A stretch of 64,000 nt of DNA from Zeimonas sp003577305 (GCA_030263385.1 SZOX01000021.1:5128-69127); one strand, 5' to 3'; positions 42,980 to 50,864 are shown, numbered from the stretch's first letter. Numbers and translations: made by a program. Notes: generated from the sequence alone by a model not told the origin.

Positions 42980-43042
42980 ATGCTGCCGTTTCGGGGCGCA
43001 CAGCGATGTGCGCCGTTTTTTTTGCCGGCGACTACCCGATGA
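42980..43042 (+). CDS. Putative 20-residue leader peptide upstream of the glycosyltransferase
   Basis: A 20-codon ORF with an exceptionally strong ribosome binding site: AGGAGGAGGAGAGG at 42961-42974, five bases before the ATG. Codons 6-15 form an intrinsic terminator hairpin and its T-run. The TGA stop overlaps the ATG of the glycosyltransferase at 43039 (ATGA). The peptide begins MLPFRG and contains PFFLP; no run of one regulatory amino acid is present. A translating ribosome would cover the hairpin, so translation of the leader could permit read-through and then restart on the main gene. Whether it is translated is inference. Confidence 0.55.
   Translation: MLPFRGAQRCAPFFLPATTR
42995..43023 (+). 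terminator. Intrinsic terminator inside the leader ORF
   Basis: A perfect 8-bp stem, GGCGCACA with TGTGCGCC, closes a GCGA tetraloop of the stable GNRA class. One G and then eight T (43016-43023) follow. It could end lptFG transcription. Its position inside a coding leader makes it a candidate attenuator for the gene at 43039. Confidence 0.8.
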
Positions 43043-44598
43043 TCGCCTTCGTGGAGCGGACGTTCGCCGATGCGGCAGCGGCGCGACGCAGCTTCCTGCT
43101 GGTGCTCGCGCTGATCACCGCGCTGCGCGCCTGGTTCGCCGCCACGCTGCCCTTCACCAGCGACGAAGCGTATTTCCACCTGTGGGGCCGGCACCCCGAC
43201 TGGGGCTTCTACGACCACCCGCCGATGATCGGCTGGTGGCTCGCGGCGCTCGACTCGCTCTCGCAGCACCGCTTCGTGCTGCGCCTGCCCGCGTTGCTCG
43301 CGCCGCCGCTGGTCGCGCTGGTCGGCTGGCAGTTGCTGCGCCGGCACGGTGAGGCGCTCGCGTGGTCGGGCGCCACGCTGCTGCTGCTGGTGCCGCTGAA
43401 CGCGTGGAACGTGGCGATCACCACCGACATTCCGCTGATGCTGTTCGGCGCGCTGACTGTGGCGCTGTACCTGCGCGCCCGGGCAAGCGGCCGCATGGCC
43501 GATTTCCTGCTGGCGGGCTTCGCGCTGGGCGGGGCGCTGTTGTCGAAGTATTTCGCGGGGCTGCTGGCAATCGCGATCTTCGCGGACATGGTTCGCAGGC
43601 CCGACCGCCGCTCGCTCGCCGGCCTGGCCCTGATCGTCGTCGGCTCGCTGCCCGGGGCCGCGATCCAGGTTGCCTGGAACTCGCAGCATTGCTGGCCGAA
43701 CGTGATGTTCAACCTCATCAACCGGCACGGCGATGCCGGCCTGTCGTGGCGCACGCCGCTGCTGTACCTGCTCAGCCTGGCCTACGTGCTCACTCCGGCG
43801 ATCGCCTGGCGCCTGGTCACCGGGCGCACCGACGGCGCCGCGGCGCCGGCGGTGCGCGACGAGTGCGCATCGTTGCGCTGGCTGGCGCTCGCGCCGCTGG
43901 CGATCTTCGCGGCGCTGTCGCTGGTGAAGACGATCGGGCTGCACTGGCTCGCGGCTTTCGTGCTGCCGGCGGTGCTCTGGTTCGTGCTTTCGTCGGGCGC
44001 ACGCGCGCGCGCCGGCGCGCTCGCGACCGCAGGCCTGATCGCCGTCGCGCACTGGCTCGCGATCGGCACGCTCGCGCTGCTGCCCACCGAGACGTTCCGG
44101 TCGCTGTCGAGTTACCAGGGTGTGGTGATGACGGCGCACGGCGACGAACTCGCGCGCGCGCTCGCGCCCTGGCGCGGCCGCTATGTGATCGCCTCCGACG
44201 GCTACTCGCCGGCGGCGACGATCGGCTACGCGCTCGGCGAGCACGTGATCGTGTTCGGCCCGGGCACCAGCCACGCGCGCCACGACGACATCCTCACCGA
44301 TTTCCGCGCGCTCGAAGGGCGCGACATCCTGATCGTCAGGCGCCGGGCCGCATCGGCGGCCGACTACGAGCCGTACTTCGACCGCGTGAGGTTGCGCGGG
44401 ATTTCGATCCGCGGGGCGGTGTTCCACCTGGTCGAGGGCGAGGGCTTTCGCTATCCGGCCTACCGCGATCGCGTGCTCGAAGCGGTGCGCCAGCGCTACT
44501 ACGCGCTGCCGCGCTGGCTGCCTGCGGGGCCGTGCTATTTCTGCGACCGGTATTTTCCCGAACGTGCCTGCCGGCGGCAGGCAGGCGCCGAACGATGA
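43039..44598 (+). CDS. Glycosyltransferase family 39 (ArnT/PMT-like) membrane protein
   Basis: A 519-residue polytopic membrane protein of the GT39/GT83 type, which transfers a sugar from a polyprenyl-phosphate donor on the periplasmic side. The family signature is near residue 42: TSDEAYFHLWGRHPDWGFYD with the acidic pair DE, then HPPMIGWW. About ten TM helices follow, and a soluble C-terminal region begins near residue 350. The ATG at 43039 is chosen because it follows the terminator and overlaps the leader stop; upstream in-frame starts at 42916 and 43006 lie before or within the hairpin. Its acceptor is unknown; the nearby lptFG makes lipid A or LPS plausible. The stop overlaps the next gene. 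Confidence 0.88.
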   Translation: MIAFVERTFADAAAARRSFLLVLALITALRAWFAATLPFTSDEAYFHLWGRHPDWGFYDHPPMIGWWLAALDSLSQHRFVLRLPALLAPPLVALVGWQLLRRHGEALAWSGATLLLLVPLNAWNVAITTDIPLMLFGALTVALYLRARASGRMADFLLAGFALGGALLSKYFAGLLAIAIFADMVRRPDRRSLAGLALIVVGSLPGAAIQVAWNSQHCWPNVMFNLINRHGDAGLSWRTPLLYLLSLAYVLTPAIAWRLVTGRTDGAAAPAVRDECASLRWLALAPLAIFAALSLVKTIGLHWLAAFVLPAVLWFVLSSGARARAGALATAGLIAVAHWLAIGTLALLPTETFRSLSSYQGVVMTAHGDELARALAPWRGRYVIASDGYSPAATIGYALGEHVIVFGPGTSHARHDDILTDFRALEGRDILIVRRRAASAADYEPYFDRVRLRGISIRGAVFHLVEGEGFRYPAYRDRVLEAVRQRYYALPRWLPAGPCYFCDRYFPERACRRQAGAER

Positions 44599-45515
44599 AC
44601 CTGCAGCAACTGCGCTTCGTGCGCGAGACCGTGCGCCAGCACTTCAGCCTGACGCGCGCGGCGATGGCGATCGGCACTTCGCAGCCGGCAGTCTCGCGCG
44701 GCATCCTCGAGCTGGAGGCCGAGCTCGGCGTCGACGTTTTCGTGCGCCACGGAAAGCGCATCCTCGGCCTGACCGAGCCCGGCAAGGAGGTGCTGGCGCG
44801 CGCCGAGCGCGTGCTCGCCGAGCTCGACGGCATCGAACGGATCACCGCCGACTTTCGCGCGCGCGACGCGGGCGAGCTGCGCGTGGCCACCACGCACACG
44901 CAGGCGCGCTACGTGCTGCCCGCGGTGGTGCGTGAATTCCGCAAGCGCTATCCGGCCGTGCGGCTCACGCTGCTGCAGGGAAGCCCGAGGCAGATCACGC
45001 AGTCGGTGGTCTCGCGCGAAGCCGACTTCGCGATCGCCACCGAAGTGCCCGAGGAGGCCGAGGGGCTGGTGTCGATACCCGCGTTCGAGTGGGAACACGT
45101 CGTGGTCGTGCCCTCGAAGCATCCGCTGGCGCGACAGCCTCTGTCGCTGCAGGCGCTTGTCAGGCATCCGCTCGTCACCTACGTCGAGGAGTTCGCCGGC
45201 CGCCGCCGCATCGACCGGGCCTTCGACGACGCGGGGCTGCGACCCGACGTGGTACTGGCCGCGATCGACACCGACGTGATCAAGACCTACGTCAGACTCG
45301 GCCTCGGCGTGGGCATCATGAGCGGGCTCGGCTACGACGCGGCGCACGACCGCGGCCTGGTCGCGATGCCCGCGGGCGCGCTGTTCGGCATGAACCACGT
45401 GCGGCTCGCGGTGCGCCGTGATGCGTTCCTGCGCGGATTCGCGATCGCCTTCATCGAGTTGTTCGCTCCCGGCGTCGATCGGCGCGTCCTGGATCGGCTC
45501 GCGCAGCGGCGCTGA
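44595..45515 (+). CDS. LysR-type regulator of the CysB/Cbl subgroup
   Basis: A 306-residue LysR-type regulator. The N-terminal helix-turn-helix includes NLQQLRFVRETVRQHFSLTR and SQPAVSRGILELEAELG. The effector domain starts LRVATTHTQARYVLPAVV, the CysB hallmark that binds sulfate or acetylserine in known members. CysB and Cbl activate sulfur-assimilation genes, but none lies nearby. The ATG overlaps the glycosyltransferase stop by 4 bp, so the two are translationally coupled, an unexpected pairing. Confidence 0.9.
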   Translation: MNLQQLRFVRETVRQHFSLTRAAMAIGTSQPAVSRGILELEAELGVDVFVRHGKRILGLTEPGKEVLARAERVLAELDGIERITADFRARDAGELRVATTHTQARYVLPAVVREFRKRYPAVRLTLLQGSPRQITQSVVSREADFAIATEVPEEAEGLVSIPAFEWEHVVVVPSKHPLARQPLSLQALVRHPLVTYVEEFAGRRRIDRAFDDAGLRPDVVLAAIDTDVIKTYVRLGLGVGIMSGLGYDAAHDRGLVAMPAGALFGMNHVRLAVRRDAFLRGFAIAFIELFAPGVDRRVLDRLAQRR

Positions 45516-45677
45516 CGTCGGCATCGGTCGCCGGGCTGCGCGCTGCGAGCCTCGGGTAAGTCCCGATGCGAGCGGCGCGGCCCGGGCGATCGCGGGGCTT
45601 CGGCTGCGCTTATCCTTGGCCGATGGCGGCACCGCGCGGCGTGCCGCATCCCCCGCGTCGAGAAGAGTCGATCCCGC

Positions 45678-46790
45678 ATGCGCCGGAGCGCCATGTTCGC
45701 CACGTTCGCAGTCCTGTCATTGGCGGCCTCGTCGGCGGCTGTACGCAGGCTCGTGCGCGTCGTCGTGGGCGCGCCGGCGGCGCGCTCGCTGGCCTGGCTG
45801 ATCGCGATGCCGCTGGCCTGGCCGCTGGCCGCACAGGCACAAGCGGTTACGTTGAAGACCTCGAGCTGGCTGCCCGCTTCGCATCCGCTGACCCGGTCGC
45901 AGGCGAAGTGGTGCGAGGAAGTCGAACAGGCCACCAGCATGCGGGTGCGCTGCAGTGCGCTGCCCAGGCCGGTGAGCCCGCCGCCGGGCACTTTCGACGC
46001 GGTGCGCGACGGCCTGGCCGACCTGTCGTTCTCGGTGCACGCGTACACGCCCGGGCGGTATCCGATCACGCAGATCGCCGAGCTGCCGTTCGCCGGCACG
46101 ACCGCCGAGGCCGCGTCGCGGGCCTGGCAGCGGATCTTCGCCAGGCACCTGGCGGCGCTCAACGACCACCGTGGCCTGAAGGTGATCGCCGTGTTCACGC
46201 ACGGGCCGGGCCAGATCTGCAACGCGCGCCGGCCGGTCGCCTCGCTCGCCGACATGGAGGGCCTGCGTTTCCGGGTCGACGGCGGCACGGTCAGCGACAT
46301 CGGCAAGGCGATCGGCGTCACGGTGGTGATGAAGCCCGCATCGGAAACCCTCGAACTGCTCGGCTCGGGCGCAGTCGACGGCACTTTCTCGCCGGCGGAA
46401 TCGATCTCGTCACTCAGGCTCGAGAAGGCGATCCACCATTGCACGATCGTTCCCGGCGGCCTGTACAACACCAGCTTCGCGTTCGTCATGAACCAGGCCG
46501 CCTGGGAGCGCATCTCGAAGACCGATCAGACGGCGATCGAGCGGCTCTCGGGCGAGCACGCGGCGATGCTGTTCGGGCGCGCCTGGGACCAGGCCGATCG
46601 GCGCGGCATCGCGCTGCTGCAGGCGAGCGGCGTGCGCACGATCGTGGCGGGCAGGGCCTTCGTCGACGAGATCCGCGCGCGTGCGGCACCGCTCGAGCAC
46701 AAGTGGGTGGTCGACGCGAGGGCGCGCGGGGTGGCCGATCCCGAGCAGGTGCTCAGGGAGTTCCGTGCCGAGGCGGCGCGATTGCGATAG
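45678..46790 (+). CDS. TRAP transporter solute-binding protein, DctP family (orphan)
   Basis: A 370-residue periplasmic receptor. The DctP core begins VTLKTSSWLPASHPLTRSQA, followed by GLADLSFSVHAYTPGRYPI, ITQIAELPFAG and GLRFRVDGGTVSDIGKAIG. The signal peptide ends in AQAQA (near residue 55). The annotated start gives an unusually long leader; an in-frame GTG at 45753 would give a normal one. No DctQ or DctM membrane subunits are adjacent, so it must work with a distant transporter, act as a sensor domain partner, or be a leftover. It is 9 bp from a dehydrogenase gene. Confidence 0.88.
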   Translation: MRRSAMFATFAVLSLAASSAAVRRLVRVVVGAPAARSLAWLIAMPLAWPLAAQAQAVTLKTSSWLPASHPLTRSQAKWCEEVEQATSMRVRCSALPRPVSPPPGTFDAVRDGLADLSFSVHAYTPGRYPITQIAELPFAGTTAEAASRAWQRIFARHLAALNDHRGLKVIAVFTHGPGQICNARRPVASLADMEGLRFRVDGGTVSDIGKAIGVTVVMKPASETLELLGSGAVDGTFSPAESISSLRLEKAIHHCTIVPGGLYNTSFAFVMNQAAWERISKTDQTAIERLSGEHAAMLFGRAWDQADRRGIALLQASGVRTIVAGRAFVDEIRARAAPLEHKWVVDARARGVADPEQVLREFRAEAARLR

Positions 46791-46799
46791 GAGAACGCG

Positions 46800-47693
46800 A
46801 TGTCGAAGATCGGATTCGTCGGTGCCGGGGTGATGGGGGCGCCGATGATCGGCCACCTGCTCGATGCCGGCCACGAAGTGGCGGTGCACGTGCGACGGCG
46901 CGAGGCGGCGGCCGCGCTGTTCGAGCGCGGCGCGCGCTACGCGCAGACACCGGCCGAGGCGGCGCGCGGCGCCGAATTCGTCTGCACCAACGTGACCGGC
47001 ACGGCCGACGTCGAGTCGGTGCTGTTCGGCGAGAACGGCGCCGCCGGCGCGACCGAAGCAGGTGCGATCGTGATCGATTTCTCCACCATCTCGGCGGTGG
47101 CCACCCGCGGGTTCGCGCGCCGGCTCGCGCAGCAGCGCATCGACATGCTCGACTGCCCGGTGTCGGGCGGCGCGGCGGGCGCGCGGCAGGCCACGCTGTC
47201 GATCAGCGTCGGCGGCGATGCCGCGGTGCTCGAGCGCGCCCGTCCGCTGCTCGAGCGGCTCGGGCGCACGATCACGCACGTGGGCGGTCACGGGGCCGGA
47301 CAGGTGGTGAAGGCCTGCAACCAGATCGTGCAGGTGATCAACATCGAAGGCATCGCCGAGGCGATGCTGTTCGCGTCGGCCAACGGCGTCGACCCGGCGC
47401 GGATGCTGCCGGCGCTTCAGGCCGGCATGGCCGGCAGCCGCATGCTCGACCTGATGGGCCCGAAGATGGCCGAGCGCGATTTCGCGGCCGGCATCGAGGC
47501 GCGCCTGCACCAGAAGGACTTCGGAATCGTGGTGGAAGCCACGCAGGCGCTCGGGCTGTCGTTGCCCGCCGCCGCGATCGTCTCGCAGCAGCTCAACGCG
47601 CTGGTCGGCAACGGCTGGGGGCGCGACGACACCTCGTCGCTGCTGCGCGTGCTCGAAGGCGCCAACCGGGGGCGGGCGGCGAACGAGGAGTAG
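46800..47693 (+). CDS. NAD(P)-dependent beta-hydroxyacid dehydrogenase (tartronate semialdehyde reductase-like)
   Basis: A 297-residue protein with the N-terminal motif GFVGAGVMGAPMIGHLLDAG, the block CPVSGGAAGARQATLSISVG and the catalytic lysine in GHGAGQVVKACNQ. This is the GarR/HIBADH family. It is preceded by GGAGAACGCG, a good SD, and lies 9 bp behind the TRAP receptor, so it may oxidise or reduce the imported hydroxy acid. It shares its family with the protein at 18988-19905 but is clearly distinct in sequence. Confidence 0.9.
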   Translation: MSKIGFVGAGVMGAPMIGHLLDAGHEVAVHVRRREAAAALFERGARYAQTPAEAARGAEFVCTNVTGTADVESVLFGENGAAGATEAGAIVIDFSTISAVATRGFARRLAQQRIDMLDCPVSGGAAGARQATLSISVGGDAAVLERARPLLERLGRTITHVGGHGAGQVVKACNQIVQVINIEGIAEAMLFASANGVDPARMLPALQAGMAGSRMLDLMGPKMAERDFAAGIEARLHQKDFGIVVEATQALGLSLPAAAIVSQQLNALVGNGWGRDDTSSLLRVLEGANRGRAANEE

Positions 47694-47739
47694 GCCCGCG
47701 GACCGATCGGGGGTCGCAACGCCGTACGCGGCGAACGTG

Positions 47740-47745
47740 TATAAT
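47740..47745 (+). promoter_or_regulatory. -10 element (TATAAT) of the tRNA-Ala gene
   Basis: A perfect TATAAT 11 bases before the first base of the tRNA. The discriminator after it is GC-rich (CGCCGC), as in stringently controlled stable-RNA promoters. The -35 region is not consensus. Confidence 0.65.
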
Positions 47746-47756
47746 CGCCGCTCTTC

Positions 47757-47832
<76 letters not shown>

Positions 47833-47840
47833 ATATCCAG

Positions 47841-47869
47841 CGCCCAACCAGCCTCGGTTGGGCGTTTTT
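47841..47869 (+). terminator. Intrinsic terminator of the tRNA-Ala gene
   Basis: A perfect 9-bp stem, CGCCCAACC with GGTTGGGCG, a 6-base loop and five T. It lies 8 bases after the tRNA CCA end, so the tRNA is probably a single-gene transcript. Confidence 0.85.
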
Positions 47870-48041
47870 GTTTCCGGAATCCGCCCGTGTCGCAGGCTTC
47901 CCGCGTTTCTGCGTGTGCCAGGCCCGGCCCCGGAACGCTGCGTTGGCGCGCCTGTTGGCCCCCAATTTGCCCTCTGTTCTCTGGAAATCTGTGCCAACCG
48001 TATCGCGGTGGCACACGCAGATCGCGTGATTCATCAATGAT

Positions 48042-48650
48042 TTGTGCGTGCGCCGAGGTCGCCGGTTGTCCGCTGGCTTTCGACACTCAGTCTGTGAGAC
48101 AGCCATCGTGGATGCTTGCGTCGGGCCTCCACTCCAGTACCTCAACGTGCGCAGCCTGTTCCGCCCATCCCTGCCAATACTCCGTGCCGTGGCACCGTCT
48201 CGAAGCGGTGTGAAGGCGCATGTGTGGATCGAGGCTCGGCACTTCTTTTCGCGGGCTGATGCGCGCGACCGCTGCTGGCTGTGGCTGCTGCGTGAGGACG
48301 GGCAGGTGCGGGTTCTGGTCTTGCCCGCGCACTGTCCGGGCAAGGATGCGCTCGTCGTGCCGGTACCGCGCTGGTCGGTGTCGTGGGGGCATCCGCTGCT
48401 GCGGGCGGTCCGGGCGTTCGCCGAGCAGCTGGATGCCAAGGTGCTCGATGCGCTGGGCAGCCTGGAAGTGCCCGTGCCGTTCTTTGGTTCTGTCTCCAAC
48501 TACAACCGCCTCATCCGCCTGCCCGATCCGATCCGGACCCATCGGCTGCAGGCCCTGGCCGAGTTTCCGCCACTGGTGGCGCCGTTGCTACTGGACGTGC
48601 TGAATCGTCCGGACCTGATTGGGACTGGATTATCTGTCTCTCTCTGTTGA
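48042..48650 (+). pseudogene. Unrecognised coding fragment, truncated at both ends
   Basis: The frame from about 48190 to 48620 reads like a real protein: WIEARHFFSRADARDRCWLW, LPAHCPGKDALVVPVPRWS, FFGSVSNYNRLIRLPDPIR and LAEFPPLVAPLLLDVL. I do not recognise a family with confidence. No convincing start exists: only TTG and GTG codons are present, without an SD, and the first 50 residues look non-coding. The frame ends abruptly after RPDLIG with a few unrelated residues. This is best read as an internal fragment of a larger gene left by recombination. The DNA before it (47870-48041) shows nothing else. Confidence 0.5.
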
Positions 48651-48933
48651 CGCTATTGGCTTCAACCCCGGCAATGCGGGAGCGGTTGCATCGCGTACGG
48701 CTTTGCGGTGGGAATATCCCGGGCCATCATTCCTGCCCGCCGGCTTGCATGCCGGCGGTCGTTCGCAGGCTCGCGGCATGCCGCTCGAACCGGGCGGGAA
48801 GGGCGCAAAGTCGCCGATACCCGCGCTCAGCGCCGCGGCGGGGTGCGTGGTTTGCGCTCCCGTCAACCGAATGCTTCACCTTCCGCCCCGGATGTGCGAA
48901 GGTTCGGGACGTGTCTTCCGCCCGCGCAGGCCC
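48651..48933. other. Non-coding spacer with one GC hairpin
   Basis: There is no credible gene here. The only structure seen is a perfect 8-bp inverted repeat at 48737-48758 (CCGCCGGC with GCCGGCGG around TTGCAT), without a T-run. The segment lies between the fragment at 48042-48650 and the DUF3592-like gene. Confidence 0.5.
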
Positions 48934-49392
48934 ATGAACAAGAAGACCCTCGGTATCGTGACCTTCTGCATTCTGAGCCTGCTACTGTGGGGGCTGACGG
49001 CTTTTCTGGCGGAAGGAATGGGGGCATCGCGCGACCGGCGCGTGTTTGCTTACGCTGCGGGATTCTGCGCCCTCGTCCTGAGCGCGCACACCGTGCTGTT
49101 CGCTCTGTTCAGTGGCCGCAAGCAGCGTGAACGGGACTGGCTGCGCGCGCACGGGCGCCGCATCGATGCGGTGGTCACCAAGGTTGGTCGGCGCGGGCGG
49201 CGTGCCGCGTGGCGCATCAAGGCTCGCGGCGTGGATCCGCGCAGCGGCGAGGAGCTCAGCTTCCGCAGCGATATTCTCGATGCCAACCCGGGCACGCGAT
49301 TCCCGCTGGGCAGCACGATCCCGGTCTACCTGGATCCGCGCAACCCGAAGCGCTACTGGGTGGACGCCGACATTCGGACCCAATACCTCTAG
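48934..49392 (+). CDS. DUF3592-like small membrane protein
   Basis: A 152-residue protein with two TM helices, about residues 7-27 (IVTFCILSLLLWGLTAFLA) and 39-60 (VFAYAAGFCALVLSAHTVLF). A basic linker and a beta-rich domain follow (AHGRRIDAVVTKVGRRGR, LGSTIPVYLDPRNPKRYWVD). The closing pattern of a constant, then VYLDPRNP, is typical of DUF3592 domains of unknown function. The ATG at 48934 is chosen as the first start before the TM region; the frame is open upstream but reads as noise. No clear SD is seen. Confidence 0.7.
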   Translation: MNKKTLGIVTFCILSLLLWGLTAFLAEGMGASRDRRVFAYAAGFCALVLSAHTVLFALFSGRKQRERDWLRAHGRRIDAVVTKVGRRGRRAAWRIKARGVDPRSGEELSFRSDILDANPGTRFPLGSTIPVYLDPRNPKRYWVDADIRTQYL

Positions 49393-49440
49393 AAATCCGC
49401 CACCCGCCGATCGGTTGGTCGAACTCAGATCGCACCGATC

Positions 49441-50370
49441 GTGAAGGCCGATGCCAATGGGCGCAGCATCGCGGTGGTGACGATGAGCTTCGGCGCCCCG
49501 GGCACGCGCCCCACGGTGTCGACGCGCTGGCAACTGGTGGACGAACGCATTCCCCCGGGTCCGGATGTGGCCAACGTGGCGCGACGCTGGACCGAAGCCG
49601 GACTTGCCGGCTTTCGCAGCCAGGGCTTCGACCCGACGGCGCTGGTGGCAACGACCACCGAGCCGCTGGATGGCCGCGAGGCCACGGTGCGCAACCGCCC
49701 GGGTCGGTTGACCGACCTGATCACCGAGGCGATGGCCCGCGTCGCCGGTGGGTCTGACGTGGTGCTGTTCAACAGCGGCTCGGTCCGAATCGACGACGTG
49801 CTGCCGGCGGGGCCGATCACCGAATACGACGTGATCCGCGTACTGCCCTTCGGCGGCAGCGTGGTGTCCGTGCTGATGCAGGGCGAACTGCTCGCCCGCG
49901 TGCTGGAAACCGGCGAGAACAACCAGGGGCTGGGCGGCTATCTGCAGACGCGCGGTGCGCAACGCGGCGCCGATGGTTGGCTGGTGGGCCGAAAGCCGAT
50001 CGACGCGCAATCGCGCTACCGGGTCGCGCTGGCGGACTTCCTGCTGACCGGCCGCGAGGTCGACCTCGGGTACCTCGGGCCTGCCGTTGCATCGTCGCCT
50101 TCCGCCCGGTCTGCCAGCCTCGGGCTGCGCGCCACCCCCGAACAGGAGGCGGTGCTGCGTCGTGCTGCCGAGGTGGCCCACAAGTCGCTGACCGACTTCA
50201 TCCTCGACAGTGCCTGCCTGGCTGCCGAACAGACACTGCTCGATCAACGCCTGTTCATGGTTTCAGGCAGTCAGTACCGGGCTCTGATGGATCTTCCGGA
50301 TCGCTCCGAGCAGACCAATGCGGGTTTGGAAGATCTTTTCAGCCGCAAGGCGCCATGGGATTCCCGGTGA
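49441..50370 (+). CDS. Chimera: 5'-nucleotidase C-terminal remnant fused in frame to a DUF1778 (TacA-like) antitoxin
   Basis: This is a 309-residue reading frame made of two unrelated parts. Residues 1 to about 212 match the C-terminal substrate-binding domain of UshA-type 5'-nucleotidases (VRNRPGRLTDLITEAMAR, VLFNSGSVRIDDVLPAGPI, DVIRVLPFGG, YRVALADFLLTG). The N-terminal metallophosphatase domain is absent. Residues from about 221 on are a DUF1778 antitoxin (SASLGLRATPEQEAVLRRAA, then HKSLTDFILDSACLAAEQTL, VSGSQYRALMDL). No ATG, GTG or TTG lies in frame at the junction, so the antitoxin domain has lost its own start and can only be made as part of the fusion. The GTG start at 49441 is provisional. 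The stop overlaps the toxin start (GTGA). Confidence 0.75.
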   Translation: MKADANGRSIAVVTMSFGAPGTRPTVSTRWQLVDERIPPGPDVANVARRWTEAGLAGFRSQGFDPTALVATTTEPLDGREATVRNRPGRLTDLITEAMARVAGGSDVVLFNSGSVRIDDVLPAGPITEYDVIRVLPFGGSVVSVLMQGELLARVLETGENNQGLGGYLQTRGAQRGADGWLVGRKPIDAQSRYRVALADFLLTGREVDLGYLGPAVASSPSARSASLGLRATPEQEAVLRRAAEVAHKSLTDFILDSACLAAEQTLLDQRLFMVSGSQYRALMDLPDRSEQTNAGLEDLFSRKAPWDSR

Positions 50371-50864
50371 GTTTGTCTCGGCCGGAACCCCTGGGGATCG
50401 AGCACCAACTCGATGATTTCGACTGCGGCAAGCCCACACTGAACGACTGGTTGCTACGCCATGCGCGGCAAGCCCAAAGCAGCGGCTCGGCCAAGACTCC
50501 TGTGGCGGCGGAAAACGGCCGGATCGCTGGCCACTTCAGTCTGACGGTCGGCCAGGTCGATACCCTGGAAGCACCAGATCGCATCCGCAAAGGGATGGGG
50601 CAGTATCCGGTATCGGTGGTGATCCTGGCGAGGCTGGCCGTGTCCCGGCAGGATCATGGGCGCGGCATAGGCTTTCGCCTGTTGCAGGACGCCATTCGGC
50701 GCACGATGCTGGTTGCCGAGCAGGCCGGCATCCGGGCGATGCTGACCTACCCCATCGATGAGGAGGCGGCGGGCTTCTGCACCCGGTTCGGGTTCATCGC
50801 ATCGCCGCTGCGCGAGCAGCAATTGCTGCTGCTTCTCAAAGATGCCCGTCGTTGGGCCTGCTGA
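50367..50864 (+). CDS. GNAT-family acetyltransferase toxin (TacT-like), likely inactivated
   Basis: A 165-residue protein of the TacT/DUF1778-partner type, whose active members acetylate aminoacyl-tRNA. It opens SLSRPEPLG and DFDCGKPTLNDWLLRHARQA, and the acetyl-CoA loop is QDHGRGIGFRLL. The block that normally reads AFYERFGF is GFCTRFGF, so the tyrosine that acts in catalysis in TacT is a cysteine (residue 138 from this start). The GTG at 50367 overlaps the antitoxin stop, the usual arrangement; an ATG at 50355 is also in frame. Activity is doubtful. Confidence 0.8.
   Translation: MSLSRPEPLGIEHQLDDFDCGKPTLNDWLLRHARQAQSSGSAKTPVAAENGRIAGHFSLTVGQVDTLEAPDRIRKGMGQYPVSVVILARLAVSRQDHGRGIGFRLLQDAIRRTMLVAEQAGIRAMLTYPIDEEAAGFCTRFGFIASPLREQQLLLLLKDARRWAC

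Noticed and set aside
42916..43038. An earlier start for the glycosyltransferase (ATG at 42916 or 43006)
   Set aside because: The added residues are Arg/Gly-rich without similarity, and the start would lie before or inside a strong intrinsic terminator. The ATG at 43039 overlaps the leader stop and suits the family N-terminus.
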